Part shown: positions 1-7,890 of the stretch, piece after piece
How the letters are laid out: each line of letters begins with the position of its first letter
How positions within the stretch are numbered: the first letter of the stretch is position 1
Assembly: GCA_903857265.1 (NCBI GenBank)
Contig: CAIODZ010000047.1
Span: forward strand, 1-64,000
Reading direction: 5' to 3'
DNA from: an uncultured Phycisphaerales bacterium
Lineage (GTDB): Bacteria; Planctomycetota; Phycisphaerae; Sedimentisphaerales; Anaerobacaceae
Length of the DNA stretch: 64,000 nt
Translations under genes and position numbers: made by a program
The notes under the pieces: generated by a model
Databases searched by the model: none
Seen by the model: only the letters and a program-made list of their open reading frames with translations
Told to the model about the DNA's origin: nothing

Positions 1-782
1 AAGTCGATGAAATCGAAGCAAATCCATATCAGGTTCGTTCTTTTTGGAACGTACTGGAATTGACGGAGTTAGCGCAGTCAATCAAGGCAAAAGGTGTAAT
101 TCAGCCGGTGATTGTCAGGCCTATGGGTTCTGGTTATCAGTTGATAGCAGGGGAAAGGCGTTGGCGGGCGGCAAAAATGGCGGGGCTTCAGACGGTCCCT
201 GCGGTTATCAGGCCTGTTAAAGATGATGAGATGCTTGAGTTGGCCTTGGTGGAGAATATTCATCGGGCAGACCTGAACCCTATTGAGCGGGCAAATGCCT
301 ATCAGAGATATTTAAGCACGTTCTCGCTGACGCAGGCCGACGCAGCTCAACGGCTGGGCGAAGACAGGTCCGTGATTGCTAACTACTTGCGGTTGCTGGA
401 CTTACCGACCGAAATCAAACAAATGCTCATCGAGGGCCAGCTCACAATGGGGCATGCTCGTGCGATACTGGCGTTGCCGACCGATGAATTAAGGCGAAAA
501 CTTGCTAATCGCGCGATGGCAGGGCGGCTAAGCGTAAGAGAAGTTGAACGGCTGGTTAGGCAATACCTGACCACAAATGATGCACAAAAAATAAAAATCA
601 GGACGAGGCCGGCGCATATCCAGGACCTCGAAAGCCGACTAAGCAAGGAACTTGGGACCAACGTGGCGATAGAAACCCGCAAAAACGGAAAATGCGGAAG
701 GATTGTCGTTGAGTTTCATTCACTCGAAGAATTTGATAGAATAATGCAGCATATCGGTGTAACAAGCACCGAGGAAATTTAA
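1..782 (+). CDS. parB: ParB/Spo0J family chromosome partitioning protein (5' truncated)
   Basis: ParB binds parS sites near the replication origin and acts as a CTP-dependent DNA clamp for chromosome segregation with ParA. The frame is open from the first bases of the window (codons from base 3 read VDEIEANPYQ), so the TTG at 60 in the ORF track is internal and the true start lies outside. The family's box 'GERRWRAAKMAG', the 'ENIHRADLNPIERA' motif and a following helix-turn-helix (around 'LTQADAAQRLGEDRSVIANYL') are all present, and the C-terminal dimerisation region ends normally. A parA/soj gene would be expected just upstream, and parB often lies near oriC. Assignment is firm; only the extreme N-terminus is missing. 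Confidence 0.95.
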   Translation, partial: VDEIEANPYQVRSFWNVLELTELAQSIKAKGVIQPVIVRPMGSGYQLIAGERRWRAAKMAGLQTVPAVIRPVKDDEMLELALVENIHRADLNPIERANAYQRYLSTFSLTQADAAQRLGEDRSVIANYLRLLDLPTEIKQMLIEGQLTMGHARAILALPTDELRRKLANRAMAGRLSVREVERLVRQYLTTNDAQKIKIRTRPAHIQDLESRLSKELGTNVAIETRKNGKCGRIVVEFHSLEEFDRIMQHIGVTSTEEI

Positions 783-839
783 AGCGGGCATGAAAGGTAT
801 TTAACTGCCCCGACGCGGGCCCGACGAAAGGTGTGTAAT

Positions 840-1622
840 ATGAGATGCTGGAAAAGAGAGGCGGATATTGTGAATCTGAGAAATTATAAAAAATCAGTAA
901 TATTTCTGAGTTTTATTTTATGTCTTTTCCTGGCAGGGCCTGGCGCTTTACGGATGGCGTATGGGCAGGGGACTTTAGTGGAGACCGTCGGAACGATGGA
1001 GATATCGCAGCAGGTTGATAATGGCGTCAATCAGAACGCGCCGAAAGGGACGGTTGATACGAAAAAACCGGCGCAAGATGTAAATAACGTGACGGAGCAG
1101 AAGAAACAGGCGCCGGCGAATCCGCCGGTCAAGCCCATACCGGCGGAGACGCCGACGGCTGCCCCCGCTATGACTGCGGATGCGAATGTTCCCGACATAA
1201 ATGTTCCCGACGTAAACGATTTTAACGCGTTCAAGCGGGAAATTGACCGTATCGATATGTCCGCCCGCGGCGAAGATAATCAGTGGCTTGGAAAACAGGA
1301 GAAAAAAGCGGAGCTTGCTAAAGCGATGAATAATGTCGTTGTCGCGGAATTAGGATTCCTGCGAAAAGTAGCAGCGGCAACGAATGATGCAAACACTGTA
1401 GAGGCGATTGACCTGGTGTTGAAAAAGAGGGCGGACCGCCTGAATAAACTGGTAACCAAACTTGAGAATGAAGCGAAGGAAGATCGCCAACAGCAAATGC
1501 CTGAAAGACGTGAAAGAAAAACACCCAGGACAGGCGGTACGCAGCAGCAGAACCAGACCGACCGTCCTGCCGGGGGCACCAACCCGATAAGGCGCGCAAG
1601 AGGAACAGTTGGCGCGGAATAG
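840..1622 (+). CDS. Hypothetical secreted/anchored alanine-proline-rich protein
   Basis: No family is recognised. The N-terminus has a basic stretch followed by a hydrophobic core (SVIFLSFILCLFLAGPGAL) and a possible signal peptidase site near 'AYGQ', so export or membrane anchoring is likely. The next ~80 residues are low-complexity (Pro, Ala, Val, Asn). A charged segment with coiled-coil character follows (FKREIDRIDMSARG to LVTKLENEAKEDR), then a basic, Gln/Arg-rich tail. ATG 840 is chosen because GAAAGG sits 8 bases upstream; the ORF-track GTG at 831 overlaps that ribosome site. A later GTG near 870 is a further option. It lies 57 bases after parB and ahead of lepB; function is unknown. 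Confidence 0.6.
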   Translation: MRCWKREADIVNLRNYKKSVIFLSFILCLFLAGPGALRMAYGQGTLVETVGTMEISQQVDNGVNQNAPKGTVDTKKPAQDVNNVTEQKKQAPANPPVKPIPAETPTAAPAMTADANVPDINVPDVNDFNAFKREIDRIDMSARGEDNQWLGKQEKKAELAKAMNNVVVAELGFLRKVAAATNDANTVEAIDLVLKKRADRLNKLVTKLENEAKEDRQQQMPERRERKTPRTGGTQQQNQTDRPAGGTNPIRRARGTVGAE

Positions 1623-1682
1623 TATCGGTATCGTCTATCGCGGATGGTTGTTGTTATTGTGGAAACTGCGGCGTGGTTATAG

Positions 1683-1711
1683 TTGACCTGCCATCGAATT
1701 GGCCGCATAAT
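1683..1711 (+). promoter_or_regulatory. Putative sigma70-type promoter for lepB
   Basis: TTGACC, a 17-base spacer and CATAAT lie 43 bases before the lepB ATG. The same TTGAC(C/T)-17 pattern occurs in front of gpmI, thrS and gltX in this window, which supports the reading. Confidence 0.5.
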
Positions 1712-1754
1712 AGTCCCCTTGGTTCCTGACTACGGAGATATCTGCTGAGAATTT

Positions 1755-3251
1755 ATGGCTAAAGATATGGAAGCAAAATCGAAGAGCCGTGCGGCCGAGA
1801 TAGCCAACACGCTTGAATGGCTTATAACGGCTTTTGCGCTGGCGTTTGTATTTCGCGCGTTTGTAATGGAGGCGTTCCGTATCCCGACGGGCAGTATGGC
1901 GAGTACACTGCTCGGAGCGCATTACACGATGCGATGCACACAGTGCGGCTATAAGTACTACTACGGACAAAATATTTACGCGCCGTCGCAGAACAGGGGG
2001 GTGACCAGACAGGAATATTCTCGCTGCCCGAGCTGCGGTTATTATCAGATAACGGCGGGAGATATGGCCCCTTCGAGCGGCGACCGAATATTAGTGCTGA
2101 AGTGCATATACCAGTTCGAAGAGCCGAAGCAGTTCGACGTGGTGGTGTTCAAGAATCCACTCGACCCGACGGAAAATTATATCAAGCGACTGGTTGGTCG
2201 TCCTGGCGAGACGGTCGAGATAATCGACGGAGACGTGTATATCAACGGGCAAATCAGCAGGAAGCCGGCGAAGGTGCAGGAAGAATTGTGGATGCCTGTT
2301 TACGACAATGATTACCAGCCGGCCAGGCAGGATGAGCCGACGTTCAACGGGCACAAGTGGCGGCAGCCGTTCTGGAACCCGGACGGCACGAAATGGAAAG
2401 TGGACGACGCCAGCCCGACGATTTTCCGGCTAAGCGGAGACCCCAACGAGAAATATTCGCTTGTTTATGATACGACGCGAGGCAATGAGCTTAAGGCGAC
2501 GTATGCTTACGATGAGCTTTTTGATTATAAATTTATGCCCTATTGCAGCGACCTTATGGTCCGGTTTTTGGTCAATACGAGCAGGCCTGAGGGCTTCGCT
2601 GGTGCGTCATTGAGTAAATATGGGATGCAATATACTGGAAAAGTTGATTTTTCGGGACAGATGACAATATCGCGGCTTGCCAATGGCAAGGAAGACGTGC
2701 TGGCCACCAAAGCGGCCGGTTCGCTGGCGGTTGACAGTCCGAAGATGTTCAGGTTTGCCAATGTTGACCACGAGCTGGTTCTCGAGTTCGGGGATGAAAA
2801 GCTGGTTAAAGACCTTGGTCGCGGGCCTAATGACGTTGGAGAAAGAAAAGCGGAAATTGAGCCGGAGGCGAAGATTTTCGGCGCGGGCGAAATCGCTGTT
2901 TCTCACCTGGCGTTGTTCAGGGATATTCACTATACCGGCAGGAACCCCAACAGTAATGAGCGGGGCAGGGCAACCGAGGGCAACCCGCTGACGCTCAAAG
3001 CGGACCAGTTCTTTATGCTGGGCGACAACAGTCCTCGCAGCGAAGACGGCAGGTGGTGGGCCCGTCCCGGCAAAGGAAATAACGGAAATATTTACGCCGA
3101 AGGGATTGTTCCCCGCGATTATCTCGTCGGCAAAGCGCTTTTTGTATATTGGCCCGCCGGTTTCAAACCCTTACCAAAATTTCCCCTGGCGATTGTTCCC
3201 AACGTCGGCGAAGTCCGGTTTATTTACGGCGGCTCGGATAAAACTATGTAA
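1755..3251 (+). CDS. lepB: Signal peptidase I with large insertion
   Basis: Type I signal peptidase (S26) removes signal peptides from exported proteins at the outer face of the inner membrane. One transmembrane helix (about residues 22-40) runs into box B 'FRIPTGSM' with the catalytic Ser at about 47. The general-base Lys is in 'YIKRLVGRPGE' (about residue 144), and box E 'GDNSPRSEDGR' is near residues 423-433. At 498 residues it is far longer than the usual 200-320. A CxxC...CxxC pair (residues 61-64 and 91-94, zinc-ribbon-like) sits between the Ser and Lys boxes, and a ~250-residue insert, partly LamG/sandwich-like in feel, lies before box E. Active-site residues are intact, so it is probably functional. 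The role of the insert is unknown. Confidence 0.92.
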   Translation: MAKDMEAKSKSRAAEIANTLEWLITAFALAFVFRAFVMEAFRIPTGSMASTLLGAHYTMRCTQCGYKYYYGQNIYAPSQNRGVTRQEYSRCPSCGYYQITAGDMAPSSGDRILVLKCIYQFEEPKQFDVVVFKNPLDPTENYIKRLVGRPGETVEIIDGDVYINGQISRKPAKVQEELWMPVYDNDYQPARQDEPTFNGHKWRQPFWNPDGTKWKVDDASPTIFRLSGDPNEKYSLVYDTTRGNELKATYAYDELFDYKFMPYCSDLMVRFLVNTSRPEGFAGASLSKYGMQYTGKVDFSGQMTISRLANGKEDVLATKAAGSLAVDSPKMFRFANVDHELVLEFGDEKLVKDLGRGPNDVGERKAEIEPEAKIFGAGEIAVSHLALFRDIHYTGRNPNSNERGRATEGNPLTLKADQFFMLGDNSPRSEDGRWWARPGKGNNGNIYAEGIVPRDYLVGKALFVYWPAGFKPLPKFPLAIVPNVGEVRFIYGGSDKTM

Positions 3252-3297
3252 CGCCAGATTCGTATATTGCGATTGTCCGAAGCAGTTGGAAACCGGA

Positions 3298-4092
3298 TTA
3301 GGACGAATGATTTTTTGTAAACCTGCCTAACGGGAAAAAGAATCTGGTTTGGCCTGTTTGGGCGGAGAATGTCCGGACGCCGAAGACGCTTTCGATTCGC
3401 TCGGTTGTGAGGATTTCCCGCGTTGGGCCGAAGTTGTAACCACCGTCCGCCGAGAGCAGCAGAGTCATATCGCTGTATTGTGCGGCCAAATTAATATCGT
3501 GCGTAACCGACACAATCGTCTTTTGTTTTTCGATTTGCATTTTTTTCAGCAGGTCATAGATGCCGACCTGGTGTTTCATATCCAGAAAGCTCGTTGGCTC
3601 ATCGAGAAGCAGTATCGGGGTCTGTTGTGCCAGCGCCCGTGCGATGAATATTCGCTGGCGTTCGCCGCCGCTGAGATGCCCAAGAGGCCTGTCGGCGAAT
3701 CGTGCGGTATCCGTCATTTCGAGCGACTCGGCTATCGCTTCCCTGTCGGCGTCGGTTTCGAACGCCAGCGCACCCAAATAGGGCGTTCTGGCCATTGAAA
3801 CAATCTGTGCCGCCGAAAATTCAAAGACCGGAACAAATTCCTGACGCACGACGGCGATTTTTTTCGCGAGTTGCCTGACGGAATAAGAGTTTATAGGTTT
3901 CGAGTCGATTTCGATTGAACCGGAAGCGGGTTTGAGAAGACCCGATAGCAGATTTAGAAGCGTTGTCTTGCCTGCGCCGTTGGGGCCTGCGATTGATAAA
4001 AAACACGGGCTTGTGAGGCAAAAGGAGATATCCTTTAATATCTCGGCTTGTGCCTTATATGCGAAACGAAGTTTTTGCACTTCTATATTCAT
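3298..4092 (-). CDS. ABC transporter ATP-binding protein, FecE/BtuD family
   Basis: Cytoplasmic ATPase of an iron-siderophore, heme or cobalamin importer. Walker A 'GPNGAGKTTLL', signature 'LSGGERQR', Walker B 'ILLLDEPTS' and the switch His in 'VSVTHDINLAAQ' are all visible. Its 264 residues match the family. Its start overlaps the end of the permease gene by 4 bases, so the two are translationally coupled as the last genes of a btuF-btuC-btuD order. Iron chelate versus vitamin B12 cannot be separated from sequence alone. No cobalamin riboswitch was recognised upstream. Confidence 0.9.
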   Translation of the reverse strand: MNIEVQKLRFAYKAQAEILKDISFCLTSPCFLSIAGPNGAGKTTLLNLLSGLLKPASGSIEIDSKPINSYSVRQLAKKIAVVRQEFVPVFEFSAAQIVSMARTPYLGALAFETDADREAIAESLEMTDTARFADRPLGHLSGGERQRIFIARALAQQTPILLLDEPTSFLDMKHQVGIYDLLKKMQIEKQKTIVSVTHDINLAAQYSDMTLLLSADGGYNFGPTREILTTERIESVFGVRTFSAQTGQTRFFFPLGRFTKNHSS

Positions 4093-5120
4093 CGCAAAGC
4101 CCCCACTTTCTTGCTGTATCTGGAAAGCAGGATTAAGAATACAGGCCCGCCGATGATTGCAGTTATCACGCCCACAGGCAACTGCGCAGGGGCGATTATC
4201 GTACGGGCGATTGTGTCGCAGATGACGACGAATGCCGCGCCGAGTAACGCGCTTGTGGGCAGTAACTGACGATGGTCCGGGCCGAATACAAGCCGAACCG
4301 AATGCGGAACTACTAATCCGACGAAACCAACCAGCCCGCTTAAGCCGACGGCGACAGCGGTTATGAAAGACGCCAGCGCAAATGCGACTAAAGTAATCTT
4401 GCGCGGATTGACGCCGAGCGACCTCGCCTCACCTGCACCGAACGCCAAGACGTTTAGCTTTTGACTGATTGTGAATAGCGCAGTGATACCCACTATTATG
4501 AATACCGCGCTTACCAGCAGTGTTGTAAAATCTTTTTCGCCGATACTGCCCATAAGCCACATAATCGTGGAGCGAAGCTGCTCGCTATCTATCAGGGATG
4601 TCATCAGCATTATCACCGCGGAGAAAAATGCGTTGATGACCACGCCCGCCAGAAGTAAACTGGTTACAGTTGAGCCGCCCGCAAGATGTCCCGTGAACCA
4701 GACCAGCCAGACCGTGCCTATAGCGAACAAAAACGCCATCGCTGCCATTGGCGAGCCGTCCAGGAACGACCAGCTTACGCCGGCAATCGCCGCGGTCATT
4801 ACGCCGAGCGCTGCGCCGCTTGATATGCCGAGGATATATGGTTCTGCGAGGGGATTTCGCAGGATTGCCTGAAGAGCGACTCCGCTTGCCGCCAGAGCCG
4901 CACCGACAAGCGCAGCGAGGATTATCCGCGGGATACGAACTCGGACAAAAATATCGTAATCGGTATTCTGTCCCGGCGTATTCCCCGGCCCGGCGAATAC
5001 CGCAGACAGCGATATTTTTTGCGTCCCCACAAGCGAGCATACAAACATTACGACCGCCAGTGCCGCTACGCACAGGGCGATTTTGCTGATTAAACGTCTT
5101 GGCGTGAGCAGGTCAGTCAT
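4089..5120 (-). CDS. FecCD/BtuC family ABC transporter permease
   Basis: Polytopic inner-membrane permease of the BtuC/FecCD family with about ten hydrophobic segments over 343 residues. The family's conserved stretch 'GAALAASGVALQAILRNPLAEPYILG' is easily seen in part, as is the ATPase-contacting loop region near 'LSGLVGFVGLVVPH'. The gene overlaps both the upstream binding-protein gene and the downstream ATPase gene by 4 bases, so all three form one translational unit. The substrate is probably cobalamin or a ferric chelate, judged by family only. Confidence 0.9.
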   Translation of the reverse strand: MTDLLTPRRLISKIALCVAALAVVMFVCSLVGTQKISLSAVFAGPGNTPGQNTDYDIFVRVRIPRIILAALVGAALAASGVALQAILRNPLAEPYILGISSGAALGVMTAAIAGVSWSFLDGSPMAAMAFLFAIGTVWLVWFTGHLAGGSTVTSLLLAGVVINAFFSAVIMLMTSLIDSEQLRSTIMWLMGSIGEKDFTTLLVSAVFIIVGITALFTISQKLNVLAFGAGEARSLGVNPRKITLVAFALASFITAVAVGLSGLVGFVGLVVPHSVRLVFGPDHRQLLPTSALLGAAFVVICDTIARTIIAPAQLPVGVITAIIGGPVFLILLSRYSKKVGALR

Positions 5121-6085
5121 TTGTGCGTTTGGTCTCCCACCGTTTGGTGTCCCATACGGGACTGATTTGGGTCCTTGGGTTGTGTGAACAGTTCCGGGTG
5201 CAGCAATTTTGCGACTGCCATCGCGCCTTCGGGCAGGCGAGGCCCCAGCCGAAGCACAGTGTCGGCTTCTAAGACGTAAACTTTTTTATCTTTCACCGCG
5301 GGCAGATTGACGAATCTATTCCAGAATTTATCGGCTGTTTCCTGCTGTTTTGTAATATCCTCTGTCCCCATAGCTGACTGAATTATCACTTCCGCTCCGC
5401 TGGTCAGGATGGTCTCTGTTCCGACAGATGGATACTGGTCGCCGGTTGGCGCAATGACGTTTTGGCCTCCCGCCAAATCTATTATCTCATTTACGAATGT
5501 TTTTACGCCCACAACCCTCATCGGCTCGGTCTGCACCGCCCAGAGGACTTTGACCTTTTTTGCGGAGGACGCTTTGGCCCGGAGTTGGTCGAGTTCGCTT
5601 TTTATTTTCACAGCAAGCAATTCAGCTTTATCCGAACATCCTGTAGCTTGGCCGATTTGTATTATCGCAGAATAAAACTCTTCGATTGATTCTACACGTA
5701 AGGAAAGAACGCTTATGCCCGCTCTTTTAAGCGTTTCCGCAACCTCTTTATGCTGAAGGAATGACTCGCATACGACCAAATCGGGTTTTGCGGCGATAAT
5801 CGCCTCGGTACTCGGCTGCCAAAATGTCCCCATCTTCGGCTTTTGCTTTGCTTCAACAGGCCAGTCGCAATTATTCGAAACTCCGACAACCCTGTCTCCC
5901 AATCCCAAAGCAAAGACAATCTCGGTTAGATTTGGCGAAAGCGACACAATTTGTTCGGGTTTTTTTTGTGTTTCCGCTGGTTTCAGGTTTGGTTTAACAA
6001 AAACAAATATTAATGTGACGAATAGCCCCACAGATATAGGTAGTATATAAAATAATATGAAATGGGCATACCATTCTTTTTTCAT
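5117..6085 (-). CDS. Periplasmic binding protein, BtuF/FepB-like
   Basis: Substrate-binding component of the adjacent importer. An N-terminal hydrophobic segment (FYILPISVGLFVTLIFVF) would export or anchor it. The mature part opens with 'QIVSLSPNLTEIVFALGLG', the typical start of class III (helical backbone) metal-chelate binding proteins, followed by 'VVGVSNNCDWP', strongly reminiscent of BtuF. There is no lipobox Cys, so membrane tethering by the helix is likely. Its ATG overlaps the mutL stop by one base (TGATG). The last dozen codons come from a 15-base tandem repeat, so the C-terminal tail is probably not functional. Confidence 0.87.
   Translation of the reverse strand: MKKEWYAHFILFYILPISVGLFVTLIFVFVKPNLKPAETQKKPEQIVSLSPNLTEIVFALGLGDRVVGVSNNCDWPVEAKQKPKMGTFWQPSTEAIIAAKPDLVVCESFLQHKEVAETLKRAGISVLSLRVESIEEFYSAIIQIGQATGCSDKAELLAVKIKSELDQLRAKASSAKKVKVLWAVQTEPMRVVGVKTFVNEIIDLAGGQNVIAPTGDQYPSVGTETILTSGAEVIIQSAMGTEDITKQQETADKFWNRFVNLPAVKDKKVYVLEADTVLRLGPRLPEGAMAVAKLLHPELFTQPKDPNQSRMGHQTVGDQTHK
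5126..5155 (+). repeat. Two-copy 15-base tandem repeat in btuF tail
   Basis: CGTTTGGTCTCCCAC is followed directly by CGTTTGGTGTCCCAT. On the minus strand it encodes the tail 'MGHQTVGDQTHK' of the binding protein. It abuts the palindrome GTCCCATACGGGAC, suggesting a repeat cassette inserted at the gene end. Confidence 0.6.
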
Positions 6086-7839
6086 CAGGTTCTCTTAAAC
6101 TGCTTTTCCAGTTCAGCCACGGTAAATTTAATCACGGTTGGTCTGCCGTGGGGACAATGGCTGGAATTTTCGACCGTTTCTTTGTCGGCGATAAGCTGCT
6201 CAATCTCGCTGTCGGTTAGTTTTTGTCCTGCTTTTATTGCCGCCTTGCACGCCGCCATATGCAAGACCTCATCGAATAAGCTGTCCGCGTCGAGCGTCGA
6301 GGCCTTTTCGACAAGCATATCCATTACATCCCGGAGAAAATCCGCCGGCTCGGCTTTTGCCAAAAGCACCGGAAACGCCTGAATGGCGACGGTCTTAGGT
6401 CCGAAGGGAACAAGCTCGATTCCCAGTTTTTCAAAAAGCTGTGAATTGTTTTCGAGCGTGTCTGATTGTTCCTTTGTCAGTTGGAAACTTTCAGGAACTA
6501 AGAGTTTTTGTGATTCGAGTGGGCTGTTTCGCACGCGCCTTTTCAACTGCTCATACATAATCCGTTCGTGCAGCGCATGCTGGTCGATAATAACAAAACC
6601 ATCATCATTTTCAGCGATAATGAAGCAGTCGTGAATCTGCAGGAATTTCGATGCTCGATTCTCGATACTTGGTTCTCGATATTCGTTAGTGTGTCGAGTA
6701 CCGGAAGGGCGGCTATCGGGTATGAAATCCAGTTGTCGCTGACCTGAAGGGCGATGACGTTTGAAGAATTCTTCCATCGCTTCCGCGATTCGTCCGTCGC
6801 GTCGCATAGGCGGGGCGGATTGCTGCGGGACGCTTGCGAGGGTATCAAGGTCGGTAGCCAATAGTTTTTCGCGAAGGCAGGCAAGAATCTGCGAATGAAC
6901 GAGATTGGCGTTATAAAAACGCACCTCGATTTTTGTCGGGTGAACGTTGACGTCGTAATCCTCGTAAGGCATCCGAATAAATATAAACGCTGCGGGGAAC
7001 CTGCTTGGGTCAATTGCTCCGCGATACGCCTCTTTGATTGCGTGCGAGATGAATTTGTCGCGTATGAATCTGCCGTTGATGAATATGTATTGCAGCCGGT
7101 TGCTTGTGGTTGCGATTGCTGGTTTGCCTAAAAGGGCGGCTACATGCAAACCCTTTTCATCGATTTCGGTTTCGAGAAGGTTGTCCGCGACCTCCTGCGA
7201 GAATAATTCGGAAATTCTTGCTCTAAGACCCTGTTCGGCGGAAAGCCGGTATTGCTCTTTGCTGTTATGCGTCAGTGTAAGTTCGATGGTCGTATTAGCC
7301 AGGGCAATCCTGATGAACTGCTCGGCAATGTGGGTCATTTCGGTATTTGCGCTTTTGAGGAATTTTCGCCTGGCAGGCAGTTTGTAAAAAATGTCGCGGA
7401 TCTGAATGGTCGTGCCGACGTCTGCGCTACAGGGCGTCAATCCCGTTTTATCTCCGCAGTCGATTTCGAGGCAATTACCTGAAAGCTCATCTGCTGTCCG
7501 GCTGACGGCCTTCACCTGGGCAATTGAGGCAATGCTGGCAAGCGCCTCGCCGCGAAAACCCAGTGTTGATATCGCTCGCAGGTCGTTGCTTGTTTTGATT
7601 TTGCTTGTGGCGTGCGGCTCGAATGCGCTGACGAGGTCTTCGGCGTCCATACCGCTGCCGTTGTCTGTTACCGAGATTAACTTTCTGCCGCCATCCTCCA
7701 CGGCGACGGCGATTTTTGTCGCGCCGGCATCGATACTGTTCTCGACCAATTCCTTGACCACGCTGGCGGGTCTCTCGATTACCTCGCCGGCGGCTATCAT
7801 ATTCACCATATTCTGGTCAAGAACGACTATCCGGCCCAT
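6085..7839 (-). CDS. mutL: DNA mismatch repair protein MutL
   Basis: MutL couples MutS mismatch recognition to strand excision. The GHKL ATPase motifs are clear: 'VKELVENSIDAGA', 'DNGSGMDAEDL' and 'TLGFRGEALASIASIA'. The C-terminal domain carries the endonuclease metal motif 'DQHALHERIMYE' (DQHAx2Ex4E) and the 'CPHGRP' zinc-site motif, so this is a nicking MutL, as expected in bacteria without MutH. The ATG at 7839 is preferred over the GTG at 7854: GGGAG stands just upstream, and known MutLs begin shortly before 'IAAGEVIERP'. The linker includes a repeat-derived stretch (see 6648-6686). It lies 51 bases after gpmI and overlaps the transporter gene. Confidence 0.96.
   Translation of the reverse strand: MGRIVVLDQNMVNMIAAGEVIERPASVVKELVENSIDAGATKIAVAVEDGGRKLISVTDNGSGMDAEDLVSAFEPHATSKIKTSNDLRAISTLGFRGEALASIASIAQVKAVSRTADELSGNCLEIDCGDKTGLTPCSADVGTTIQIRDIFYKLPARRKFLKSANTEMTHIAEQFIRIALANTTIELTLTHNSKEQYRLSAEQGLRARISELFSQEVADNLLETEIDEKGLHVAALLGKPAIATTSNRLQYIFINGRFIRDKFISHAIKEAYRGAIDPSRFPAAFIFIRMPYEDYDVNVHPTKIEVRFYNANLVHSQILACLREKLLATDLDTLASVPQQSAPPMRRDGRIAEAMEEFFKRHRPSGQRQLDFIPDSRPSGTRHTNEYREPSIENRASKFLQIHDCFIIAENDDGFVIIDQHALHERIMYEQLKRRVRNSPLESQKLLVPESFQLTKEQSDTLENNSQLFEKLGIELVPFGPKTVAIQAFPVLLAKAEPADFLRDVMDMLVEKASTLDADSLFDEVLHMAACKAAIKAGQKLTDSEIEQLIADKETVENSSHCPHGRPTVIKFTVAELEKQFKRT
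6648..6686 (+). repeat. 'ATCGAG' short repeat cassette in the mutL linker
   Basis: CTCGAT recurs at short spacing (TCGATGCTCGATTCTCGATAC... then TTCTCGATATTCG). On the minus strand it encodes 'EYREPSIENRAS' in the flexible linker between the ATPase and dimerisation domains of MutL. A related tract lies at 45567-45591. It looks like a dispersed genomic repeat tolerated in a linker. Confidence 0.55.
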
Positions 7840-7890
7840 TTTTCTCCCGCCCACAGTATGATGTTTAGCGTATAGCGGATATGTTATCCG

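Noticed and set aside
5117-6085. Cobalamin riboswitch control of the importer
   Set aside because: The binding-protein gene overlaps mutL, leaving no leader room, and no B12-box-like sequence was recognised.
6648-6686. CRISPR-like array
   Set aside because: Units are 6-10 bases with no regular spacers; no cas genes in the window.
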